64,000 nucleotides of DNA from Bolinopsis microptera (GCF_026151205.1 NC_087072.1:1633375-1697374), one strand, 5' to 3'. Positions 47,001-58,084 are shown, counted from the first letter of the stretch. Numbers and translations are program-made. Notes: generated from the sequence alone by a model not told the origin.

Positions 47001-48831
47001 TAAGATAATACCTGCGAAATGGATGTCCAGACACCTCATTGACATTTGCATCTCTGTTGCGACCAATCGCTAACCTGGACAACTTGGTTACAGCTGCAGT
47101 GAACTCTGATGGAGGTGGTTTGTGCGCTCTGGTCAACTTCCAACTCTCTCATTGGTTTCGTGCATCTGAATATATTTATTTAGAGTTCAATAAAGAAAAC
47201 TGATAATAATTGTTATATTATTTTAATCAATTTATGTTCGTGATCATTTAGGTTAAATATCATAAAAATGGGATTACCTATTACGTCCACCAACGTCCAA
47301 GTGATTACGATACAAGTTCAAAAGCTCCTTCAAACTTTGCTGGGACATTACAACAGTTAAACCCGACTCTTCGCTTTCCTTGACTGCAGCTGACCTTTGC
47401 AGTACTGCCTTCCTCGCTAAAGTTGGGGACTCTGGGGACTCTGTACCAGACACAATGTTGTATAGTTTCTTTCTGGGAGGTGGACTTTTTCAGAGCTCTT
47501 AGTTGCAGTTCCTCCAGTTTATCAGCACCCTCTGGAAAATGGGAAATTACTTTTAGTCACTTAGAAATATCAAAGTTGACATTACCAATGAAGTACTCAA
47601 ATATTAGCTGGAATAAACTACAAAACGGACCTATAATTTGGGGATTTTATCTACCTACCATCTTGGGAACTCAAGTCAGGACTACTGATCTCAACATGGA
47701 CAATACTGGAAGTCGGTGTATCCTCTAGCGTCGTCGGTCTGGTCTGAGGTGGGAGGTGTTTTGAACTTCTATGGGCTGAGGTTGAGGACTTTGATCTGGT
47801 TGGGTGTAGTTTTCTGAACACGTTTATCCAGGGGAAGATTTCCAAAACCAGACATCTTGCGCTTTTTTGGTCCCATGACTATAACTAATACTCATTGTCA
47901 GAAATCAAAGAATTATATTAGTTCACTTACAATCGCAAACATTGGTAAATATCTGAATGTCATACAGAAAACGTTTTGTTTAGTTTATAGACGAGATGCT
48001 TGTATAATTGAGTTCAAAATGAAACAAACGTACCAAATTTTGGGTTGTGCGGGTGAAACACATTTCTGGTCAAAGTATCACTGGACCCGAAGGCCCTCAA
48101 CATACCACCCTGTGAATCGTGATCTGGCCAAACCACTTAATTTAAAACTCTAATTTAATTAATCTTTAACAAAACTATATATGAACTCACAAAATAATTT
48201 GTTGTTGTTTTTAAAACAAATATGCTTGTTTACTGAGAGCAGGTGAAAGTTGGTTTTTAAGCTTACGATTTTATCGTAAATTTAGATTCGAAAGTATTTT
48301 AAATCCAATTTAGTCACAATATTATATAAACAATAAAAATTTGTGATTTTCCGACGGGTAGATACCAACTTTTGAAACCCATTTTGGGTATTTTCCTGAG
48401 AAGATATCGACATGCAGACTTCGCTACGTTGTTTAGAATCACTTGAAGTACAACTGACATAAATTTGACATGGATTGAGGAAAGTTTAATTTTTGAGCAT
48501 TTTGGGCATTTTTTGGGGTGACGCGACCACTTTTTGAAGCCCATTTTGGGCAACTTCCCGATAAGATATCGACATGCGGACTTCACTACGTTGTTTAGAA
48601 TCATTTGAAGTACAACTGACATGAATTTCACATGGATTGAGGAAAGTTTAATTTTGGTCATTTTGGTCATTTTTGGGCCATGTGACCAAACTTTTTGAAG
48701 CCCCATTTTTGGGCAACCTTCCCCCCCAATAAGATATCGACATGGGAATTTCACCACAAGATTCCAAATCGTCTCAAGTGTATGAAACCACTTAAAACCA
48801 GAAAATCGATAAACCATTAATTTTTGACATG

Positions 48832-48886
<55 letters not shown>

Positions 48887-50482
48887 ACCCCCCCCCCCCC
48901 CCCCCCCCCCTTAAGTTTTTTAAAACAATTAGTGTTTTTTATTCATTTCTACGAAAAGTTTCTCAATATTATTAACAATAAATGGGCAAAAATTTAGAAA
49001 AAATTATGGTTTGGTCCCGGCTAAAATGCCGAATTTTAATCGGGACTGGATTCCCAAAAATAGGCCAATTTTAACCACGAGCGGGATTCCGGTCGAGCCT
49101 TGATTGTATTTGACCTTGATATCCTTGACACAATTTTCAGAGTTTCACAAAAGTGCAGACGAACCTATGCAGCCAGCAAGACTGGATCCGACGTGGTTTT
49201 TAGAGGAGTTCAACTCCGCAAGAGCTCCAGCAGATGTCTTGAGAACTGATTTGATGACGTCACACTTAAGAGTGACGTCACAGGAAATGCTGTAACCTCT
49301 GTTGTTTATCCAGTTCATTGCTGACGGTTTCTTGTCAACACAGTAGTTACCTGAATCGTAGCAAGTAATGATTAGTGTGGTGTATGAGGGGAAATGTTCC
49401 AATGTACAAAACATTAGAGGCTATCACCTTATTCAATTAACGAAGTTTTTTCTCGTCTTTAATGATAAAATAGGGAAAAACTGAAATAGATCGATGAATT
49501 CTGATGCAGTGGGCTTGCACTTTCGTATATATTAAGTTTCATCATTGAACAAAAGGAATAATTGTTTACACAGTAAGAGTTTTCCGCTAAGAGTCTAACA
49601 TAAACTCACCACTTATACTAAGGACAGTCATGTTCTCAAAAACGTCAACCGTTTGAAGAAACTGAAGCATCTTCTCGCAGCCTTTACTGATCATGTTCAT
49701 ACCCATTGCATCACCAGTCGCGGCTACTACCCTCAGAAACAGTAACTTTCCCGCTTGCTTCGGATTAATCGACTTCAACTTGGCGAATCTACTGGTACTC
49801 TCGAACTGCGCCCTTATTTTCTCAAAATTACCAGGTTCTAATATCCAATCAGCAGCTTGCTTTGCTGCCCTGCCGCAACTGAACTTGATCAGTGGAGCCC
49901 GGGTCATCCCGAAGTAGGTTTGAGTACTGTCTATTCCACCACTGAAAATAGTTGGTGGTTCAGAAATTTCAACGGGGTATCTGCTTTGTTTAATGAGAAT
50001 TAAGCAAGTTTAACGTAATCACAAAGAGGAGGTTCCATAATGGACCTATAAACTGGAGAGGGGAGATAAAATAACAAATTAACGTGAAAAATAACGAGGT
50101 ACAATACTAACAAGAGCTAGCACCTTTCTCTAACAGCCCTGCATCCTCTAGACAAACTAGCAACCAGCGCTCCCTCAGTAGTTGCTATGGGAACATTATA
50201 CTCGCTCCCATTTATAAGAAGAGGTCCCGCCAGACCCAGAGGAACGGGCACGTAACCAATAACATTTTCACAGCAACTTTTAGTAGCAGTCTCGTAGTTA
50301 GAATAGTGCTTGTAGGGGATAGTATCTCTGATATGATCAGGGTAGTCTGATAGAAGGAACTGTTGTCGGATCTGCACTGCTCTCAGAGGTTCCAGTTCTC
50401 GGTCTAGGGTGTATTGTTTTATCTGGCCTGTCTCAAGTAAGGATAGGATCTCCTCGTCTGTTTTATCGGTAAGTTTTGGCAT
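42806..50482 (-). CDS. HMGCR: HMG-CoA reductase catalytic domain, five exons, last exon not found
   Basis: The enzyme makes mevalonate from HMG-CoA using NADPH. Exons on the - strand: 50482-50124, 49941-49610, 49350-49165, 43248-43091 and 42910-42806. All join in frame, giving 380 residues. Landmarks: [26 protein letters not shown] (catalytic Glu about 103), [25 protein letters not shown] (catalytic Lys about 237), [16 protein letters not shown] (catalytic Asp about 313), [14 protein letters not shown]. The family then continues with a segment ending in the catalytic His of GHLV-x-SH; no such exon was found at lower coordinates. The start Met ([11 protein letters not shown]) corresponds to the linker before the catalytic domain. 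An AG just before it allows an upstream exon, but no membrane domain was found. The donor of exon 3 (GTTCGT) is weak. Intron 4 is about 5.9 kb and holds nested transposons. Confidence 0.9.
44814..47876 (-). pseudogene. Mutator-like transposase gene with introns, frame breaks
   Basis: Nine exons can be placed on the - strand with GT-AG borders: 47876-47659, 47531-47278, 47165-47012, 46899-46532, 46409-46168, 46065-45747, 45667-45479, 45364-45193 and 45077-44814. Landmarks of animal Mutator-like transposases: a start MGPKKRK, IKVDGSW-like [28 protein letters not shown] (exon 4), [15 protein letters not shown] followed by RDRDSD (exon 5), NLGARLRNH and GAGGHRMTG (exon 6), [14 protein letters not shown] (exon 7), [12 protein letters not shown] (exon 8). 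Exons 1, 2 and 7 each need a frame change to read through, so this copy is probably dead, unless the assembly has errors. It belongs to the inner TTAA element. The superfamily is uncertain because TTAA targets are unusual for Mutator. Confidence 0.75.
48834..48910 (+). repeat. Poly-C run (77, one A)
   Basis: Right end of the inner transposon. A single A at 48887 interrupts the run. Confidence 0.9.
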
Positions 50483-50529
50483 GGCTGATAACAGGATTTT
50501 ATATTGATAGTAAAATGAAATCAATACCT

Positions 50530-51380
50530 AAAATCATAAAATTTTCCACATAATGAGAAAATGTGGCATACTCACGCTAATATTAACATTGAATTTGAGA
50601 TGATTCTGATTTCTGAGTAAAACACAAAAATTATAGGTTACTGCATGCAAACGCTAAACAATAATAATATACAAAAGTTCAACATTTATTATAGAAAGAT
50701 AGTGTACAGAACTCTACATCTACCTGGGTTAAAGTCTAAAGCTAAACAAATATATGTACGATAAATTAGTTCGATGAACATGCAATCTATATATAGATAG
50801 CTATATCCTATAATACGACGTAAATTAAATTTTAAATAATATGATATTAATCAATTCTAAATATGATCATGCAATAGTTCATATAACTCGAAATGAGTAT
50901 CAGATTATCTGTTCGATAGAACTGTCTATTTTCTGTCCTGACGAAGTGCCCTTCCTCGTCATGGTTATTGCATTAGGCATCGTTAAAGGAATCTCTCTTT
51001 TAATACACACAATTGTTTCTTTTAGGATATCCAAGTAATTATTATTGCTATTTTTATTTGATTACTACATAAGTCACTCAAAGTCAGTATAAGTATTCAC
51101 ACACACACACACACACACACACAATATTTAAGGTTATTTTACACACACAATATTTAAGGTTATTTTACAATTCACAATATTTACAATAATTTAAACTAGC
51201 TGAAGCTTTAAAAATCAATAGAATATCTAAACAGCGTTCATAAATTTCGCATCAAGCGAACCAACCATATTATATTATATTTTACACGTTCCATCGTTTC
51301 AATCAGTATGCTAAAAAACTACATCTCCACTGTTTAACCTTTCACACCAGTCTGTAAAAACGTAAACATTCTCAATCTGA
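50530..51380. other. Upstream region of HMGCR, no gene recognised
   Basis: AT-rich sequence. A (CA)n microsatellite lies at 51098-51123, followed by two copies of ACAATATTTAAGGTTATTTT at about 51121-51170. If the reductase starts at 50482, its promoter would lie here; no sterol-response-like site was recognised by eye. Confidence 0.4.
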
Positions 51381-51737
51381 TCACCTGACAGCAGCCCGAC
51401 TTGTCCCACTCCCAGCAAAGTATTTAGTGTTCATATACTTCATAAACATGAACATGAAGAGTTTATCACCCCTCCTTGAGAAGGCGAACAAGCACCCATT
51501 GTACCACCTCTTACACACACCACACACCACCACCAGCTCCTCGAAGGAGAGGTAGGAGAATATGAGGTCGATACAGTCGTCCGGGAGGATGTGGACGGAG
51601 GGTTTAGCTGGGTCGGACGAGGGGTTCCCCAGGATCTGGTATCGGGGAGTGTATTTAAAGTGGGAGTCTACCCAATCTCTCTCAGTTTCATCTTCTTTTT
51701 TATACTTTCTGTGGTGCACTTTTGGGAAGCGCAACAT
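51381..51737 (-). CDS. Small F-box protein
   Basis: A single open frame of 118 residues. An F-box lies at about residues 49-79: ILPDDCIDLIFSYLSFEELV followed by GVCKRWY, the usual Leu-Pro start and Val-x-x-x-W end. F-box proteins bind Skp1 in SCF ubiquitin ligases; the substrate-binding part is usually C-terminal. Here only about 38 residues follow (FMFMFMKYMNTKYF), with no recognisable repeat, so it may be a short F-box-only protein or the first exon of a longer one. The start Met (MLRFPKVHHRKY) is the first in frame. It lies head-to-tail upstream of HMGCR on the same strand. Confidence 0.7.
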   Translation of the reverse strand: MLRFPKVHHRKYKKEDETERDWVDSHFKYTPRYQILGNPSSDPAKPSVHILPDDCIDLIFSYLSFEELVVVCGVCKRWYNGCLFAFSRRGDKLFMFMFMKYMNTKYFAGSGTSRAAVR

Positions 51738-52424
51738 TCTATTGGGGGCTATGAATTGAGGGAAGAAAATATTGATAGATACTGAGTTTAAACAAAATCT
51801 TCTAAATTAGTTGTGATTAATCCACTTAATTTGATACATTATTGTGCCGGTATTAATTTGGTTCAGAGTTTCACCGTCCCTATTCAATTAATTTTCATCG
51901 AATCATTCTATTATTTCCTATTATATCTCATAATGAAAATTAATGATAATCTTCTTGTGATATTTTACATTTTTAGATGAGCACATGTCAGTATGAATTT
52001 AGTCAAAACAGTAAAATTTTTCAATGAAATTTGTAAATTATTTGAATGATATAAACACTTATTATTATCTCATTTTATAAACAATAAACGTGCAAATTAA
52101 TCGGGTAATTTAATTTTAATCAGATAAATTATGTTTCATATCGCATGGATTTCAATATTTAAACAGCTACACATTCAATTATTCATGCATTGTTTGATAG
52201 TTCCTCTAGCTCCATGTAGTGTAGTTGTCATGGTAACTAGTGTAGTTGTCATGGTAACTATGCATTGTTTGATAGTTCCTCTAGCATTTAATACTTAAAG
52301 TTAAATTTCTGATCACAGGATAATAAATGTTTGATATCCTTGGTGTAGATTTGAATATGTCAAAAACATACGGAAGAGTAAAAAGTGTTCCTTCAGAAAA
52401 GGAATTTAATTTATATAATACTAG
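51738..52424. other. No gene; short direct repeats
   Basis: AT-rich. At 52186-52285 TTGTTTGATAGTTCCTCTAG occurs twice, around two tandem copies of TAGTGTAGTTGTCATGGTAA. Nothing else is seen. Confidence 0.5.
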
Positions 52425-52468
52425 AGTAACCCAGCCTTCGGTCGGGATTCCGCTGTCGTAGCTAAAAT

Positions 52469-52791
52469 AGGCATCATGTAGCCTCCATGCTCGACAAACC
52501 CCGACAAACCCCGACAAACCCCGACAAACCCCGTTTGCCAGGGTTTGTCGAGGGGTTTTGCCTCGGGCCCACCGGCTACATGAGGCCTTCTTGTGTAGTG
52601 TTTTTCCACGTAAAGCTTGATGACTCCGTCCAAAAAAAGCCTCCAGGCTCGACAAACCCCGACAAACCCCGACAAACCCTGACAAACCCCGACAAAACCC
52701 GACAAACCCCGACAAACCCCGACAAACCCGACAAACCCCGACGTGTCGAGATATGTCGTATCATGTCGGGCCCACCGGCTACATGATGCCT
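52469..52791. mobile_element. TIR element with expanded CGACAAACCCC repeats
   Basis: Perfect 15-base inverted ends AGGCATCATGTAGCC and its complement, flanked by TAAAAT (52463-52468 and 52792-52797). Inside are two blocks of an 11-base unit, CGACAAACCCC: about 4 copies, then about 10. They are separated by an internal copy of the right end (GGCTACATGAGGCC), so two related elements may have fused. Long frames through it on both strands come from the 11-base repeat and are not genes. Confidence 0.8.
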
Positions 52792-52927
52792 TAAAATGGT
52801 GCAAAAGTATAAACCTGCTCAGCCTGCAAAACATTATCAAGCAATCAAGATGTGTTTGTAAAATCTCAAGTGACAGAAGAACATACCTTTAAAAAAATTA
52901 TGAAACATTACCAGTGAGGATGGAAAG

Positions 52928-53232
52928 GATTCACGTACTCTAGTTCGACACGCACTATAGTTCGCCAGATATCACCCCTGTCGAACTTCGGTACGTGTCG
53001 AACTAGAGTCCAGGCAGCGTACTCTAGTTCGACAAATAGTTTCTGCTTGTGATCCAACGGCTATTGCCGGGTCCTCATCATAGGATCACATGGTTCAATG
53101 GCAGATAAAACAATTTTCTGACATTTAGCAACCAGCGGTTAGAAATTCCAGAACCTTTCAGTATAGTTTTAATTCTCCTGTTTACCACTCGGTTCTGGTC
53201 TAGCTAACGTGTCGAACTTGAGTACGTGTATC
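52928..53232. mobile_element. Mutator-like MITE, copy 2 (GTCGAAC family)
   Basis: Ends GATTCACGTACTC and GAGTACGTGTATC, flanked by GATGGAAAG (52919-52927) and GATGGAGAG (53233-53241), a 9-bp duplication with one mismatch. It shares ends and interior (reverse orientation) with 20249-21003 but lacks the expanded 17-bp array. Confidence 0.8.
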
Positions 53233-53560
53233 GATGGAGAGAAACACACTCAAACTTAATAACGTATCGAAACGGAATATTGTACTCCAGTTGAACTTCC
53301 TATAAAGCACCTGCACCGTTCACCAGACAGTTAGGAGCAGAGAAGCCACTCATTCAGGCCGAGGAGCAAAGTCTCGTGATCGAATAAAATCTATAATCTA
53401 TAAATTATAATCTATAATTCAGATCAAACTGCCACGTTAATAAAAAGCAGCAGGCCACCAATTTAACCACCAATTGAACCACTCTAATACCGTTTCCTTG
53501 ATTAAGTCATTTATAAATTTATAGAACACACACTCTTATAATTTAAGCTATTATGATACA

Positions 53561-54044
53561 AAAAGAAAATTTGTTTCTAGGACCGTACCTTTCTGGGCTT
53601 TCTGGAATTTTACTTCTCTGGAACCTTACTTTTACAGAATGTTCTAGAACTCGGTGGAACTATGTGCCAACTTACAACGAATCAATTTACCACAGTAATA
53701 TAATATAATATTCCCTCGACTGAACGATGTTAAATATTCCATATTACGTTTCACAAATCAGGTACAAAATCTTATTGTATAAAGTACTATGATGCTCCAT
53801 TTTCACGTATCGGATGATACGTAAGTCAAAACGTAAGTCAAATCCTGTGTAAAAGTCAATAAAAACAATTCCTAACATGTTTAAACAATTCCTAACATTT
53901 TAAGTGCACCCATTATTTACAATATAAATCAAATTATAAATTGACTCTAATAAATCTAGTGCTGCAATGTGGCGTAATCCGGTAATTCCAACTCCTTATC
54001 ACCTCCCACTATTATTCACCTCCCACTATCTAACATAAGAATTA
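53561..54044. other. No gene; downstream of hexokinase
   Basis: AT-rich 3' flank of the hexokinase gene (which is on the - strand). Short direct repeats such as CAATTCCTAACATGTTTAAA and CACCTCCCACTAT are seen; no other feature. Confidence 0.4.
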
Positions 54045-57000
54045 CTAAGCGATGGCAGCAATAAGAGCCGACCCAAGTCCAGAGCCATCAGTGGCAACTT
54101 CCAGATTAACAGTGCAGTTCAACTCCTGGAGAGTTGACCTCATTACATTAGCAAATGTAGCGTGTTTTAGGAACACTGATCCGTCCACTGCTACGGTAAA
54201 CGGTACTTTCTCACGTTTCAGCCAGATAGCGTAGACACCTGGGTAATTTGTTTTTATTACGGGGTCAGTTTAACTTTAGAAGTGGAAAAAATTAATGCAT
54301 AATATGCAAACATACAATTGTGGATAATGTAAGTAATATTGATGTCATGTAACATATTGTGTGAATGATGCAGTTTGTTAACAAGGATTTAATGAATACG
54401 GACAATAATTGTGATTTGTAAATATAATATACTACATATAACTTACCTGCTGCAGCAAGTTTAGCAGCCCTGTTACTAACAGCATTACAAACTTGTCGCA
54501 CCACAGCAATATCTGCAGGACTCGCTTTAGGGAACACGGCACGACACTCCTCTTCAGAACTGGGCACATTGGACTGTTAAATACCAGGTTTCCTCTTAGA
54601 TTGTAAAGGCAAAAACGTCGACAATACATGATGTATTTTGCTTAATAGTGATCGTAGATTTTTGCCCCAGCAATCCACTCAGGAGAGCGAAGGATGTAAA
54701 ATAAAATACAAGGTTCGGAATTTCTGTCTGCTCAGTGTAAATAAGTTGGACTCATAGTCTTGGCACCAAGCCATTCGACTATTTAAACTGAACTGTTAAA
54801 CTCACTTAATACAATCACTGACAGTTGATCCGTCGAGTGAGTCTTCCTTGTGAAGCATATCTGGGATATTCCCGGCGAAGATGCAGTTTTTATGTAGAGT
54901 TCGTTTCAGCAGTGCTAGTCTTGTCAGTTCCCCGAGATACATGCCACTAATCATCTTCTCATACCTGTAAGTGTGGGTCATCTTAGAGATAGGGAAAACA
55001 TAGCTATATAGTTATATAATACATGCATATAATATATTATTATATAATATATATATATATACTCTAGAAGAAAGAAGCAACGGTTGTGATACTTACAGTT
55101 GCTTGCCAGCGTTAACACTGGAAGCATCAAGCTGTTTGTCGTAGTCTGTTTGTAGATCAGCAAGATGGCCCAGCTCACCAAAGTTTCCCCACTCCATGTT
55201 AATTACTACCTTATCAATTAGACAAGAGTTATTTATAAACTTATTTGTTTAGAGAAATTATATACATCAATCAAGTTCATTCCATTTAATGAAACAAGAC
55301 AAAATTATTAAAACGGGTGAATATTGAATATTGTAACAGCTAACTGTAATTAACAGCTAATTAACAGCTAATTAACAGCTAATTAACAGCTAATTAACAG
55401 CTAATTGTAATTAACAGCTAATTAACAGCTAACTGTAATTAACAGCTAATTAACAGCTAATTAACAGCTAATTGTAATTAACAGCTAATTAACAGCTAAT
55501 TAACAGCTAATTAACAGCTAATTAACAGCTAATTAACAGCTAATTAACAGCTAATTAACAGCTAATTAACAGCTAATTAACAGCTAATTAATAGCTAATT
55601 AACAGCTAATTAACAGCTAATTAACAGCTAATTAACAGCTAATTAACAGCTAATTAACAGCTAATTAACAGCTAATTAACAGCTAATTAACAGCTAATTA
55701 ACAGCTAATTAACAGCTAATTAACAGCTAATTAACAGCTAATTAACAGCTAATTGTAACAGCTAATTAACAGCTAATTGTAACAGCTAATTAACAGCTAA
55801 TTAACAGCTAATTAACAGCTAATTAACAGCTAATTAACAGCTAATTAACAGCTAATTAACAGCTAATTAACAGCTAATTAACAGCTAATTAACAGCTAAT
55901 TAACAGCTAATTAACAGCTAATTAACAGCTAATTGTAACAGCTAACTTTAACTGACCAACCATCTCCTCAGAAGACTTGATATTCGGAACATTGGACACT
56001 TTCTCAGTGTAGGCAGCGTTAGTACCAGTTCCCAAAATCAATCCTGAATGACAGTTAGCGTATTTGGAACATCCAGACACTAGTGTTCCTGCAGTGTCGT
56101 TGGCTAAAGCTACAACCTTAACTTTCTTGGTGACCTGACAATATTGATATTATTGTAACATATAAATTGTTGATATTTTAGCCATTTCGGACACGTATTT
56201 TGTAGGTGTAGAAATATAGGTAAGGTTACGAAGACAGAGTGAGGGATTATGTAATAAGTACAAACCTCATTCTTAGCCAAAGCTTTGTTTAAAAGTTCTG
56301 CTACATTTTTATCCACCACGTCTGAGTTCGAAAAGCCTTTTGTCCATCGAACTAATGTACCATAGCACAATGAAGATTGTTGCATTGGGAAGGAAAAAGT
56401 AAACCCAAGAGGAATTTCGGTGTTTTCCAAACTTTCCTAGAGTAAGGAATTGTGATGAAATTTTTAAATATAACCAATAGCGTGTTAAGGTTAAGGTGGT
56501 AATGTTTAAAGAAGACCTACAGCTACATGTGTAAATGTAGGTACTGAATGTAGGTACTGACCTTCTTCATGAAGCTTGCCACACAATCTGCCAAGTGCTC
56601 AAAGAGTTCTTGCCCTCCCACAGTTTTCATTCTACTCTCCATGCAAACTGTCGTTGATTTTATAACAGGACTACTGTTTGGTATCAATTTCACAAGTATG
56701 ACTCGAAAAGTTGACCCACCGAAATCTGCAGAGAATTATAGTTCAGCTGGCATTAATTTGGCAACTTACAAAAGTTGTAGGTCTCTCTTTAAAACTAGGC
56801 AGCTGGGTTGTTGAGATCATATTCAGACTATCGTGCTTTAAAAGGCTGAAAACCTTTCAGTGTTAGAATTATAGGTCTTGATTGTGATCTATAATCCATG
56901 TCAATGAATTATTACAATTGTCAAACTAAACTTCAATCATCTTAAAAAGCATATATTATGTTTGCTATTATAAATTGACCTTAGAGGAAGAAATGTGTAC

Positions 57001-57690
57001 GCAGTGAGTAACTGTGGCGCCAAATTAATTTAAAGTTTAATTCAAAATATTAGATAAATATTAATAATGTGAATATACCCAATTCCTGATCGAACTGAAA
57101 TATAAAACGCTTGGCTTTATAGATCGAAGGACGAAGGCAGCTGATCGACTTGATCTCACTGGACTCTAGTTCTACATGAACCGAAATAATTTTGATATCT
57201 GCACTTTTTGGCAAATTTAACATCGCTGGCTTTGCATGATTATGCAGCGCCGCACAGATTAATCCGAGCAGGTAATCGCCTTTTTGGGGGACTTCACACA
57301 GTCCTAACCAATCGATTCCTACATGACCCGTGTCAAGCAGAATATTTAATTCGGCTCTTGTTTTTTACTTCAAGGTCACGAAACTGAGCGAAAATGTTCA
57401 ATCTAAAAGGAGGTGGCTAGCTCCCGAAACTTGAATTTTTGCCATCGATTTGGTCAAGATCTAGACGCTTTGCAGATTGTGCAAGGCTCAAATAGAGTAC
57501 ACCCTAGGGTTATCGACATACCTAATGCCAAAAAGTTTCCAGACTCGCTACCATTTGGCAAGGTATGTATATAGGTCGGAAGCATAAGCAGGCTTGATTG
57601 TTTCCCTGAAAGACCTTTTTCCATTTCTTGGTACATGTCATTGGCTAATTTCTCAAGCCTTGTCTTGTCAACATTGTCAAACTCAGACAT
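54045..57690 (-). CDS. Hexokinase, single-domain, eight exons
   Basis: It phosphorylates glucose with ATP in the first step of glycolysis, in the cytosol. Exons on the - strand: 57690-57522, 56725-56562, 56436-56266, 56134-55961, 55209-55097, 54964-54806, 54559-54447 and 54238-54045. All have GT-AG borders and join in frame to a TAG, giving 418 residues, shorter than the usual 450-480 mainly at the N-terminus. Landmarks: [13 protein letters not shown] (phosphate loop, 56-68), [12 protein letters not shown] (glucose loop, from about 121), LANDTAGT (catalytic Asp about 181), [24 protein letters not shown] (227-238), [18 protein letters not shown] and [10 protein letters not shown]. The start MSEFDNVDK is the first ATG in the frame; an AG shortly upstream allows a 5' exon. 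There is no second hexokinase half and no mitochondrial-binding segment is evident. Confidence 0.93.
55328..55950 (+). repeat. 11-bp minisatellite in a hexokinase intron
   Basis: More than 50 copies of AACAGCTAATT fill most of the intron between exons 4 and 5, with occasional TGTAACAGC inserts. The array ends about 10 bases from the exon 4 donor. Confidence 0.97.
57053..57376 (-). other. Unexplained open frame in hexokinase intron 1
   Basis: From a TAA near 57377 the - strand stays open for about 100 codons, reading [20 protein letters not shown], then [35 protein letters not shown] and [10 protein letters not shown]. Its composition is protein-like and the other strand is closed. No family was recognised and no hexokinase segment matches. 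It could be a retroposed gene fragment or an exon of an overlapping gene. Confidence 0.35.
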
Positions 57691-57699
57691 CACCCTGTG

Positions 57700-58080
57700 A
57701 TATTTGTTTAGTTATTGTCTTCGCAACAAATTCAGTTCCCAACACTATTTTATTTTTTATTTGAAAATTCAATTAATTATTATATTATATAATATATAAA
57801 TCAAGCGTTACATTTCAGCCATGCAAAATTACAATGACATATTTTGATATACTTATTGATATATTATGGGACTGCAATATAAGTTGCTTAATGTGTGGTC
57901 GAATGACAACTAACTAAACAAGAAAAATAAATTGTATTATATAATAATTAGTTCGGCTGAACCAACACATAGCAAGAGGCACATTAACGTTGGGGCCGTC
58001 TACCAAATTTGCATGACAAACAATAACAAGAAATCAAACATATCATAAATAATTATAAGTATTTTGCTCTTTACAATTCT
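57700..58080. other. No gene; 5' flank of hexokinase
   Basis: AT-rich sequence upstream of the first hexokinase coding exon. No distinct promoter motif is seen. Confidence 0.35.
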
Positions 58081-58084
58081 GTCA

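Larger units (their letters stand above)
44029..48910 (-). mobile_element. Inner DNA transposon with poly-G ends at TTAA
   Basis: The element is bounded by TTAA on both sides (44025-44028 and 48911-48914). The left end is 30 G then TTCACC; the right end read inward is a G run, with one interruption, then GTTCAT. A TTAA target is typical of Kolobok and piggyBac-like elements. It encodes a transposase (44814-47876). The left end segment, about 44260-44560, is repeated in inverse orientation at 58190-58500. Repeats at 48350-48790 (three blocks around GATATCGACATG) lie near the other end. Confidence 0.7.
43320..49102. mobile_element. Outer DNA transposon in HMGCR intron 4 (8-bp target duplication)
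   Basis: Ends CAAGGCTCGGCCGG (from 43320) and CCGGTCGAGCCTTG (to 49102) are inverted repeats with related GC-rich extensions (GGGACC and GGGATTCC). They are flanked by the direct repeat ATTGTATT (43312-43319 and 49103-49110). The 8-bp duplication fits hAT-like elements. Only short flanks belong to it; most of the interior is a second transposon inserted at TTAA. Confidence 0.75.
52425..53560 (+). mobile_element. Dispersed repeat R1, copy 3, with two nested insertions
   Basis: The head (GTAACCC, CCTTCGGTCGGGA, CGCTGTCGTAGC) matches the other R1 copies. After the TIR element at 52469-52791 it continues as GGTGCAAAAGTATAAACC, then TGCTCAGCC. After the MITE at 52928-53232 its 3' part (about 53440-53560) resembles 26200-26370. 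Removing the two insertions restores an R1-like order. Confidence 0.65.

Noticed and set aside
52281-52840. Overlapping frames rich in Gly-Phe-Val-Gly on both strands
   Set aside because: Explained by CGACAAACCCC tandem repeats in a small transposon.
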